This document shows, one piece after another, positions 23,724 through 30,123 of a stretch of DNA of 30,123 bases. The notes under the pieces were generated by a model. The model saw nothing but the letters and a program-made list of their open reading frames with translations. It had not been told where the DNA came from and made no database searches. Position 1 is the first letter of the stretch; every line of letters begins with the position of its first letter. The position numbers were made by a program, and so were the translations under genes. Source of the DNA: a virus; IMG/VR virus record IMGVR_UViG_3300007511_000091, positions 1 through 30,123 of that record; one strand, 5' to 3'.

Positions 23724-23942
23724 TTATCCTCCAAATACTATGGACAACGCTGTAGCAGTATCCACAACACTCGTACCTTCTTCATAAACACGACCACCTG
23801 CCGTATTTACACTACCACTTGTAGTCAATACATAATCTCCACTCGTTGGTGTTTCACTACCACTAATGAATAATGAACCTGTATTAATTCCAAAGGAACC
23901 TGAAAGGTCTTTACTTAGTTGTTTGCTGTCTATTAAAGCCAT
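23724..23942 (-). CDS. Very small fibre-associated protein
   Basis: A 72-aa Ser/Gly/Thr-rich protein (MALIDSKQLSKDLSGSFGI, then SLFISGSETPTSGDYVLTTS). It shares the SGS-type composition of the fibre shafts but has no copy of the large module. The N-terminus, with a short charged helix, followed by beta-type repeats, suggests a fibre adaptor. A GAGAT box precedes the ATG. The gene overlaps the 3' end of the zinc-ribbon gene by 32 bases and ends two bases before the next gene. Confidence 0.65.
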   Translation of the reverse strand: MALIDSKQLSKDLSGSFGINTGSLFISGSETPTSGDYVLTTSGSVNTAGGRVYEEGTSVVDTATALSIVFGG

Positions 23943-24201
23943 AGTTTATCTCTTGTTGTTTACGCTCTTCCCACCATTGTTCTATACTACGAGAAATTTT
24001 CTTCTTGTGTTCAATGGTTTTAGGTTGTTTCATTTTCTCAATAGTTTCCAATGTAAGTTTTCTATCCATTTGTGCACAAGACTTACAAACTGAATTATTT
24101 CCAACTGCTCTGTCAAAACTATCCTTTCTTGTATAAGTTAACATCTTCCTACAATCAGGACACTTTCTGTTTTTGCGGTTGGGCCAGGTTCTTTTTCTCA
24201 T
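23911..24201 (-). CDS. Zinc-ribbon protein with NUMOD3-like tail (homing-endonuclease-related remnant?)
   Basis: A 96-aa basic protein with two CxxC pairs (Cys14/Cys17 in KCPDCRK and Cys39/Cys42 in VCKSC), forming a likely zinc ribbon. A Lys-rich segment follows (TIEHKKKISRSIEQWW) that resembles NUMOD3, a DNA-binding module found in GIY-YIG and HNH homing endonucleases. No GIY-YIG or HNH catalytic motif is present, so it is either a DNA-binding regulator or the degraded remnant of an endonuclease. It is the only non-structural-looking gene inside the fibre block. There is no clear ribosome-binding site: the base before the ATG ends a 14-base motif (24202-24215) shared with 7734-7747. It overlaps the following gene by 32 bases. 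Confidence 0.7.
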   Translation of the reverse strand: MRKRTWPNRKNRKCPDCRKMLTYTRKDSFDRAVGNNSVCKSCAQMDRKLTLETIEKMKQPKTIEHKKKISRSIEQWWEERKQQEINYGFNRQQTTK

Positions 24202-24215
24202 AGTAATAAATATAA
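24202..24215 (-). promoter_or_regulatory. Candidate promoter motif directly abutting a start codon
   Basis: The minus strand reads TTATATTTATTACT, identical over 14 bases to 7734-7747, and ends immediately before the ATG of the zinc-ribbon gene. If it is a promoter, the transcript would be essentially leaderless. Confidence 0.35.
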
Positions 24216-24249
24216 AGAAATGGTAAAAGAAAAGTGGAATGGAGAGTTT

Positions 24250-25104
24250 TTATGAATTAAATTTTCCCCACACTACTATTTCATCAGTACTATCTAATCC
24301 ATATCCCATTGAATTAGCATTTACTTTCATTAAAAATATTGAACCACTTTGTTCTATATTTAATGCGTCATATTCCATCAACATACCCTTATTAAAAAAC
24401 ATAAAATCGTGTTTAGTTACTCCATCTAATGTTGCAACTTTTGATGCAGTTACAGCAGTAAAGCTTGAGGTAGTGGAACTTACAAAACTACCAGTATGTG
24501 CAAATTTCTTTCTCGTAAATTCAAATCCAGGTGTCTGGTCACCAAATGCATTATAAGCTACGTTTTCAGTTGAAAGTGCAGTTTGACTTCCACCATCATC
24601 TGCAGTATCATTAGAAATTTCATCAACTGTAAAATTATTTAATCCATAAGAACCACTTATAGATAAACTACCAGTTCTTTCATGAGTATCATCTATTGTG
24701 TCTCCAAACTCTGTACTACCACTTTCAAAAATTGTACTAGAACTAGTTAATTCTGCTTCTATTTTATCAGTTGTAAATTCACCTGTTAATGTTAAATTAG
24801 GAACAGTTAAATCACCACTAATATTAAAAAAGTCACCAGCTGTTTGAGTCAATGTACCATTAGAAGCAGAAACAGATTTATCTGTCCATACAATATGTGT
24901 TGAATCAACAGAACCTATTATAATTTTATCTGGTGTTACTTGATTAAAAACCACTTCAGAGGTAGAGGATACATCTTGACCAATACTGAAAGTGAAATCT
25001 TTTTTATCAATGCCCGTTATATCAACACCTGCATCATTGACGGTAAATCCACTTGAACCAGAGAATGTCAATGGATTTCTAAATTGAAATAAATTTTTTG
25101 CCAT
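24250..25104 (-). CDS. Fibre-like protein, paralogue of the gp15 C-terminal domain
   Basis: A 284-aa protein that aligns over nearly its whole length with residues about 287-562 of the neighbouring gp15 fusion. Shared landmarks in the same order are TFSIGQDVSSTSEVVF (TFSIGQDVATTADVTF in gp15), FGDTIDDTHERTGS (identical), ISNDT, FTAVTAS (identical) and the C-terminal GKFNS (identical). Between them are Ser/Thr-rich beta repeats like those of the fibres. It probably trimerises beside or on the gp15 extension as a neck- or collar-attached fibre. It begins 8 bases after gp15 stops, so the duplication is tandem. The two have diverged strongly elsewhere, so the duplication is old. Confidence 0.82.
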   Translation of the reverse strand: MAKNLFQFRNPLTFSGSSGFTVNDAGVDITGIDKKDFTFSIGQDVSSTSEVVFNQVTPDKIIIGSVDSTHIVWTDKSVSASNGTLTQTAGDFFNISGDLTVPNLTLTGEFTTDKIEAELTSSSTIFESGSTEFGDTIDDTHERTGSLSISGSYGLNNFTVDEISNDTADDGGSQTALSTENVAYNAFGDQTPGFEFTRKKFAHTGSFVSSTTSSFTAVTASKVATLDGVTKHDFMFFNKGMLMEYDALNIEQSGSIFLMKVNANSMGYGLDSTDEIVVWGKFNS

Positions 25105-25112
25105 TTTACTCC

Positions 25113-26801
25113 CTACGAATTAAATTTACCGATACTTAAAATTTCATCATCACTTTCTAATGAATATCCAATACTACCTGTATCAACTTGTAATAAAAAC
25201 GAACTACCACTTTGTTCTACAGTTAATGCATCGTGTTCCATATATTGACCATTGATAAAAAATATAAAATCATTTTCACTTGTAGCAGTTAATGTTGCTG
25301 GTGCTGATGCGGTTACTGCGGTAAAACTTGCCGTATTATTACTTAGGATTGTGGTTGCGGTTTTATGATATTGTTTTCTTAAATATGATTGGTCGGTAAT
25401 TAAACTTGCACCATATTGTTTTACTGCGTATTCTGTTACTGTAGCCGAGGTACTTTGGTCACCTAAAGTAGTATCGTTTGATATTTCAGTTATTTCATAT
25501 CCATTTAAACTAAATGAACCACTTAACGTCATACTACCAGTTCTTTCGTGAGTATCATCAATAGTATCACCGAATTTTGTACTACCACTTTGAAATATAA
25601 TAGAAGCAGATGTATAAGTTGTATGAAATTCTTGTGCAGTTAAAGTACCTAAAATAGTTGTATTACCACTTACGGTTAAATCACCAGAGGTAACTAATGA
25701 GCCCGTTATTGACATACTCCCACTAATTCCTGCAGAACTCCAAGTGGTTGGATTACCAAGTACTATTGTACTGGCGCTAACTTCTGCAAAGGTAACATCT
25801 GCTGTGGTTGCAACATCTTGTCCAATAGAGAATGTTTGTGCTATAAGCTGAGAACCATCAAATGATGCACCATTATTTGATAATGTAACACCTGTTCCCG
25901 CAGTCATAGTGAATGGATTAGAAACACTTATAGAAAATAAATCTTGTGGTTCTTGTATACTAACAGACTGACCACCATCTTTAGTATCAACTAATTGGTC
26001 TTTTGTTTTCTCAACATCCATGTTGAAAATCAATCGTTTTGGTGTGAGTTGTCTTCTTGTTGTTACATAATTATTAAATTCTTCAGGTATGATATACCCC
26101 ATCATCTGAACTTCAAATGTTGTCTTTACTAATCTTTCTTGTGCATCCAATTCACTTGCATCAGTAAAATTCTGAATCGCTGTTCTAAATCTCATCTTAC
26201 CGGGTTCACCCCAATACGCACCATCCGTATAATTTATTCGTTCAACCAATTTGTTCATTTGGTCAATATAACTTGTCCAAATCGTAAACTCATAATTTAA
26301 ATTAACATAGTCAGGTATCACTACATTATAAAATTCTTTATTAGGTGAAATTCCAATTGTTCTACTGAATTGGTCATATCTATTACTCTGAGAATACTTT
26401 TGTTGGAATGTCATAAAATTATTAGGACGATTTGCATCTAACTTATCTACAGGTATATTTTCATTTCTTTCTATACTTGTTCTTTTAAACACAATCGCCG
26501 GAACAATTAATTGTTGTTTTTTGTCCCTCATGAATCCACGTTTTTGGATACTCACCCAACGTTCTGGTGAAGCATACAAAACAGGAACCTTGACAGTTTC
26601 TTTATTTTCTTTTACAGTTGGGCGTATAACTTCATTGAAATAGTACATAATTGCACTATCCATATCCAAAATAGAAACTGATAAATTCTTTTGGTCGTCT
26701 TTATCTCGTCTAAGTTCTCGAGCTCTATTAAAATCTTCACGTAATGCTACTGAATGTAAATCTCGTCTTGCTCTACGTGATATTGGTTTTTGTCTTGCCA
26801 T
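25113..26801 (-). CDS. gp15: Tail completion / sheath stabiliser gp15 fused to a fibre-like domain
   Basis: Residues 1-265 match T4 gp15 (272 aa), the hexamer that caps the tail tube and sheath and joins them to the neck. Examples are LDMDSAIMYYFNEVIRPTV, KVPVLYASPERW (T4: VPITYASKEHF), PDYVNLNYEFTIWTSYIDQM and TFEVQMMGYIIPEEF (T4: LTFEVNGWMYPP). Residues about 287-562 are a fibre-like Ser/Thr/Gly domain that T4 gp15 lacks: TFSIGQDVATTADVTF, SGSTKFGDTIDDTHERTGS, FTAVTAS and a GKFNS end. That domain has a free-standing paralogue in the next gene. The fusion would place fibre-like domains around the tail's upper end, rather as T4 whiskers are. The start overlaps the gp14 stop by one base (TAATG), giving tight coupling. 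Confidence 0.88.
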   Translation of the reverse strand: MARQKPISRRARRDLHSVALREDFNRARELRRDKDDQKNLSVSILDMDSAIMYYFNEVIRPTVKENKETVKVPVLYASPERWVSIQKRGFMRDKKQQLIVPAIVFKRTSIERNENIPVDKLDANRPNNFMTFQQKYSQSNRYDQFSRTIGISPNKEFYNVVIPDYVNLNYEFTIWTSYIDQMNKLVERINYTDGAYWGEPGKMRFRTAIQNFTDASELDAQERLVKTTFEVQMMGYIIPEEFNNYVTTRRQLTPKRLIFNMDVEKTKDQLVDTKDGGQSVSIQEPQDLFSISVSNPFTMTAGTGVTLSNNGASFDGSQLIAQTFSIGQDVATTADVTFAEVSASTIVLGNPTTWSSAGISGSMSITGSLVTSGDLTVSGNTTILGTLTAQEFHTTYTSASIIFQSGSTKFGDTIDDTHERTGSMTLSGSFSLNGYEITEISNDTTLGDQSTSATVTEYAVKQYGASLITDQSYLRKQYHKTATTILSNNTASFTAVTASAPATLTATSENDFIFFINGQYMEHDALTVEQSGSSFLLQVDTGSIGYSLESDDEILSIGKFNS

Positions 26802-27289
26802 TAAAACGCCCTTGTTCTCTCAATATTAAGTGTATTTATTCTTGATAAGTGTGCAGTACAACTTATAGTCCAATTTTTATTTGTCTGACCACCAATAAGT
26901 TGATTCTCATTAGTTCCATTGATTTCAAAATATCCACTATTCCAACTCACTATATCTCCAATGTCTGGTCTGAAATTTACATCAATTAACATATCTCGTT
27001 GAAATGCAAATGTTACATCTTGTCTTGTATCAGGACCAAATTCATTAGTCTCCCAATCAAAATCACCTGCATCTACAATACAAAATAACTTAACTCCTGC
27101 CTTATATACTTTACCAGTTTCACCTGCCTCTCCATACATATTAGTTTTAGTATCATAAGGGGCAATCCTATATAAAATAACTTCTTGTCCGATAATACTA
27201 CTACTATCTTTAGTTAAATTACCTACAAGTTCGTCATTAAGGTGTTTCGCTAAATCGGTATCTCGTGTAGGCCAAAATCTACTTGCCAT
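26801..27289 (-). CDS. gp14: Neck protein gp14
   Basis: A 162-aa protein matching the core of T4 gp14, a head-completion protein that together with gp13 forms the neck to which the tail binds. The aligning features are MYGEAGETGKVYKAG (T4: IFGEDLKNKF), NEFGPDTRQDVTFAF (T4: FGMQVQDEVT), and RPDIGDIVSWNSGYFEI (T4: PKEGDLIYFPMDNSLFEI). It is shorter than the T4 protein (256 aa), so it appears to be a compact form. It lies between gp13 and gp15, matching the T4 gene order 13-14-15. An AAGGA box precedes the start and the stop overlaps the gp15 start. Confidence 0.83.
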   Translation of the reverse strand: MASRFWPTRDTDLAKHLNDELVGNLTKDSSSIIGQEVILYRIAPYDTKTNMYGEAGETGKVYKAGVKLFCIVDAGDFDWETNEFGPDTRQDVTFAFQRDMLIDVNFRPDIGDIVSWNSGYFEINGTNENQLIGGQTNKNWTISCTAHLSRINTLNIERTRAF

Positions 27290-27330
27290 TATACTCGTAT
27301 CCTTTTAAGTTTGTATCCACTTCATAATTA

Positions 27331-28506
27331 CTAGCCGATATATATCGGTACTGGAACTTTATTTAATTTTGATTGAAGGTGTTCCGAAGCTTCTTGATCG
27401 GCCTCTAACAAAGCCCTTTGACTTGTTTGTTCTAACATTTCTCTCAATTGTTCTATCAATTGTTCTTTTTCAGCAGATGCTTCTGCCCGTAAAGTGTCTC
27501 CATCTAATGAAACTTCTGAATTAGGAATAGGAATAGTTCCATACTTACTACGAACCATACCTAATAATTCTTTTGATAATGCTAATCCATATTTTCTAAT
27601 CCATTGTTTACCAACATCATTAATATATTGAAATTCCATATTATCATATGGTGCGTTTGAAATATCTGATATTGTATCATTTGAACCACTATAACGAGTT
27701 CGTAATACTTTATCTCTATCATCTACTCTTTCCCATTCCACATATAAACTACCTGTATTATCACTTGTCCAAGTTGGAAATATTTTTAACTTATTATTTC
27801 TTAATTCAAATGAATAAGCAGATTTTCTAACTTGATCGTTAAATTCAATTGCCTGAACCCTAAGTAAATCTGCATACACTGGTTGTAACACAAATGTTAT
27901 TGCTGGTGATGAACCACCGAATCCAAATGCATCCAACATATTGTTTGTTTGTTGACCTGTACCTACATATGGGTCAAAATATCTTGTGATTGCAGGTGAA
28001 GCTTCATAAAATACCCTCTTTACCTCTATAGCTCCACCTGTACCTGCTCCACTACCACTAAGGTCTGCTATCAGTTCATTCAAGTTATATTCTTGTACTG
28101 ACTGAGAAAGAGTAATTTTATTTGTATAGGTTTCTACTTGTCCACCTACACCAGCTTCACTTCCATACGTCTCAGATAAAAATATCTGTTCTCCCATAGT
28201 GTTTGAAAGTCTTTTGTGTGTTAAACTATTAGATGAACCTGTAGATTGTCCCCTTAAACTCAACAAATTATCTTTTATATTGAATTGATTTACTTGTGCT
28301 GAGTATTCCGTAACCGATTCTTCAAAACACGCATAAAAAGAACCTGAAGTTAATTCTACAGCTGTAATAGGATAACCCAATCTTCTGGCTGCCCAACTTG
28401 CAAATTTTTCTGCTGAAGAAGTAAATTCTGTATCAGTATCGTATAATCCCCAAGGCGTATCTCCTGAAGAGAAACTGGAACTACCTGCCCATAGTGCAAC
28501 TGCCAT
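27331..28506 (-). CDS. gp13: Neck protein gp13-like
   Basis: A 391-aa protein in the T4 gp13 position, directly before gp14. Visible conserved-looking blocks are RRLGYPITAVELTSGSFYAC near the N-terminus, a central FVLQPVYADLLRVQAIEFND region and a C-terminal ISNAPYDNMEFQYINDVGKQ then GMVRSKYGTIPIPNSEVSLDG. The last is typical of neck proteins in marine T4-like phages as I remember them. The end (residues about 335-375) is an acidic, coiled-coil-like helix. It is longer than T4 gp13 (309 aa). AGGAG lies 7 bases before the ATG. The gene is the first after the gp23 terminator and probably starts a new transcript, with a candidate promoter at 28549-28560. The identification rests strongly on context. 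Confidence 0.75.
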   Translation of the reverse strand: MAVALWAGSSSFSSGDTPWGLYDTDTEFTSSAEKFASWAARRLGYPITAVELTSGSFYACFEESVTEYSAQVNQFNIKDNLLSLRGQSTGSSNSLTHKRLSNTMGEQIFLSETYGSEAGVGGQVETYTNKITLSQSVQEYNLNELIADLSGSGAGTGGAIEVKRVFYEASPAITRYFDPYVGTGQQTNNMLDAFGFGGSSPAITFVLQPVYADLLRVQAIEFNDQVRKSAYSFELRNNKLKIFPTWTSDNTGSLYVEWERVDDRDKVLRTRYSGSNDTISDISNAPYDNMEFQYINDVGKQWIRKYGLALSKELLGMVRSKYGTIPIPNSEVSLDGDTLRAEASAEKEQLIEQLREMLEQTSQRALLEADQEASEHLQSKLNKVPVPIYIG

Positions 28507-28548
28507 TTTTTTCTCCTAATATTAAGAATTTTAATTAGATATATCTAA

Positions 28549-28560
28549 ATATAAATATCA
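28549..28560 (-). promoter_or_regulatory. Candidate promoter motif upstream of gp13
   Basis: The minus strand reads TGATATTTATAT, the same 12-mer as before gp19 (9499-9510). It is 43 bases upstream of the gp13 start and just downstream of the gp23 terminator, the position expected for a promoter of the neck operon. As at gp19, the plus strand contains TATAAATA in the opposite orientation. Confidence 0.45.
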
Positions 28561-28563
28561 AAG

Positions 28564-28598
28564 CAATAAAAAAGGGTGAGAAAAAATCCCACCCTTTT
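28564..28598 (-). terminator. Rho-independent terminator after gp23
   Basis: The minus strand has a perfect 9-bp stem, AAAAGGGTG paired with CACCCTTTT (28590-28598 and 28570-28578), with an A/T-rich loop, followed by a T run and ATT. It lies about 50 bases past the gp23 stop codon and insulates the abundant capsid gene from the neck operon. Confidence 0.9.
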
Positions 28599-28647
28599 AA
28601 ATTTGAGATGAATAAGATCACCTCTATGACAACTATGTTTAAATCAA

Positions 28648-30123
28648 TTAAACGTAGTTTACATCTGCTACGACAACTTCACCATAGAATTCAGGTCGGA
28701 CCATCTTCTTAGCGTATCTGGTCATGACGCCTTTTCTTGGAGTAAAGTTCTTAGGATCGTAAACAAGAGGTGTCATTATCAACGGTACGTAAGGTGCGTA
28801 AACCGCTCCAGTTTCTAGGAAGTTACTTCCGCGGAAACCAACGAGGATTTTGTTCTCTAACATATATGGGTTCTTGTAAACCGTATATCTGTTATTAAGA
28901 GCACCTACTCTTTGTACACCCATAGCAAATGATTTCTCAGTTGCTTCACCAGCTGTATCAGCTGCATATCCAGGAATACTCTCAATGATAGTTGCTGTTT
29001 CTGGACTTACGACCAAGAAGTTAGCACCACCACGTAGAGTTTTCTGATGAATTGCGTTAGAAACTGCTTGTATCTTGTTTCCAAGTGTTTGGAACCACTC
29101 ACCTTTAGTGTAAGCGTTTGAGTTAGCTGAGGACTCTGCAAACAACGAAGTTGATGAGTTGTACTCATATCCAACTCTTGCTGACCACTTTTCTTTCTTT
29201 GCGTTTGTGTTTGCAAACAACATATCAAGGATTTCAAGGTCGATTTCCATTGAGATGTATTCAGAAAGAAGTGCTGTCAATTCTGCTTCAGCATCGACTG
29301 AATGATAAGCGTTCAAGTCTTGAGCTAATTCTGGAGTCCAGACTGCTTTTAACTTACGAGTTTTCGCGATGATCGGAATACTCTTCATTGCAATATCTAA
29401 TTCAGGAATGTCGATATCTGTTTCAGGGTTTGCATCAATTTGAGTTGTTGTTGCTTCAAAATCACCACGAGTGTAGTTGTTAGCGGCTTCTTTGTGATAT
29501 TTCACAACGATTCCGCTAGGTACAGTAGCTGCTGATTTTAAACAGATAAAGGAAACGTCTGTACTAGAGGCGCCCCTTGTTGTGTGTGCTGGATAGAACG
29601 CATCAATACCAGAACCACTAATTGTGAATGCTCTAAAGCCTTCGGGATCGTGGCTAGCTAAATCGTTTGTTCCATCAACAGTAATCTTAACAAGACCGTT
29701 ATCTACTTGTGCACCTAAAGCAACAGAAGCAGATAGGTCTGGTTCAAAATCAACATCTTGCCAAACTACAGAAGCAGTTGTAAATGCATTATCTGCAACT
29801 GCTGCACCAACAGTTAGTGCGTCAGAGGTTTGGTCGTTGATTGAATACCCAAATTTACCAGCACCATATAGACCGCCAGAAGCGTCTGTATTTGATCCAG
29901 AAGTGTTACCGTGAACATCTGTATCAGCTGTGTGTGCTGCAGTTTGAGTAGTACCGTATTTGAAGTCAAGATAGAAGATCAGTCCAGAAGGAAGGTTCAT
30001 AGGCTGAACAGAAACGAATTCCTGTGCTGCCAATTCACCAAAGATTCTACGAACCAATGGTAATGCTACACCACTCCACTCTTCCGAGCTTGCTGCGGTA
30101 CCAGTTCTTGAAGCTTCATCAAT
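28648..30123 (-). CDS. gp23: Major capsid protein gp23, C-terminal part (cut by right edge)
   Basis: The main hexamer-forming shell protein. The frame is open to the window edge, so 491 residues are visible and the true start lies further right; the first in-window TTG at 30057 is not the start. Typical gp23 sequence begins at once: ALPLVRRIFGELAAQEFVSV then QPMNLPSGLIFYLDF (T4: LVRRVFPNLIAFDICGVQPM). Further landmarks are YHKEAANNYTRGDFEATTTQ, KTRKLKAVWTPELAQDLNAY, DLEILDML, GANFLVVSP, RYTVYKNPYM, and MTPLVYDPKNFTPRKGVMTR with RPEFYGEVVVADVN at the end. The gene looks less AT-rich in third positions than its neighbours, as expected for a very highly expressed protein. Prohead protease cleavage would occur outside the window. 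Confidence 0.95.
   Translation of the reverse strand: MDEASRTGTAASSEEWSGVALPLVRRIFGELAAQEFVSVQPMNLPSGLIFYLDFKYGTTQTAAHTADTDVHGNTSGSNTDASGGLYGAGKFGYSINDQTSDALTVGAAVADNAFTTASVVWQDVDFEPDLSASVALGAQVDNGLVKITVDGTNDLASHDPEGFRAFTISGSGIDAFYPAHTTRGASSTDVSFICLKSAATVPSGIVVKYHKEAANNYTRGDFEATTTQIDANPETDIDIPELDIAMKSIPIIAKTRKLKAVWTPELAQDLNAYHSVDAEAELTALLSEYISMEIDLEILDMLFANTNAKKEKWSARVGYEYNSSTSLFAESSANSNAYTKGEWFQTLGNKIQAVSNAIHQKTLRGGANFLVVSPETATIIESIPGYAADTAGEATEKSFAMGVQRVGALNNRYTVYKNPYMLENKILVGFRGSNFLETGAVYAPYVPLIMTPLVYDPKNFTPRKGVMTRYAKKMVRPEFYGEVVVADVNYV

Noticed and set aside
29007-29237. Second minus-strand open frame inside gp23
   Set aside because: It is an out-of-frame shadow of the well-supported capsid gene.
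30055-30057. TTG at 30057 as the gp23 start
   Set aside because: The frame continues upstream to the edge with gp23-like sequence (ALPL before VRRIFGEL), so the gene is simply truncated by the window.

Overview
The window is part of a tailed-phage (myovirus) genome. Every gene I can support is on the minus strand, so transcription runs from position 30123 towards 1. The structural genes are recognisably T4-like: major capsid protein gp23, neck proteins gp13 and gp14, tail completion protein gp15, sheath gp18, tube gp19, a gp26-type tail/baseplate assembly protein, a tape-measure-like protein and a baseplate hub. The DNA is AT-rich. The very long Ser/Thr/Gly-rich fibre genes and the small ThyX / nucleotidyltransferase / APS-kinase-like cluster resemble marine T4-like phages known mainly from metagenomes. 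The host cannot be fixed from this window; a low-GC marine bacterium is a reasonable guess.

Layout in transcription order: gp23 (cut by the right edge) and a strong terminator; gp13, gp14 and gp15. The gp15 protein carries a fibre-like C-terminal domain, and the next gene is a free-standing paralogue of that domain. Then come a small zinc-ribbon/NUMOD3-like protein, two small virion proteins and a roughly 11-kb fibre block (1219, 620, 139 and 1616 aa; the last ends in a Peptidase S74-type chaperone). A small coiled-coil protein follows, then the sheath gene with its own terminator. Next are the tube gene, a 50-aa membrane protein, the gp26-like protein and an overlapping frame without a start codon that looks like the product of programmed frameshifting. 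After these come a 61-aa protein, a tape-measure-like protein, a putative tube-initiator/baseplate protein, a LysM protein and a 977-aa hub protein. The left end leaves structural genes for APS kinase-like, nucleotidyltransferase and flavin-dependent thymidylate synthase genes, which overlap one another and the last of which is cut by the left edge.

Together the genes encode the capsid shell, neck, contractile tail, most of the tail-tip centre and an elaborate fibre set. Terminase, portal, prohead protease and the baseplate wedge are not visible and probably lie outside. The most interesting points are the frameshift between tube and tape-measure genes, the gp15-fibre fusion with its adjacent paralogue, a repeat module shared by three fibre genes, an annexin-like tail on the hub protein, and a recurring intergenic ATATTTAT motif that may be this phage's promoter. 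No tRNA, rRNA, CRISPR array, integrase or insertion sequence was seen. No gene-free stretch exceeds about 160 bases.
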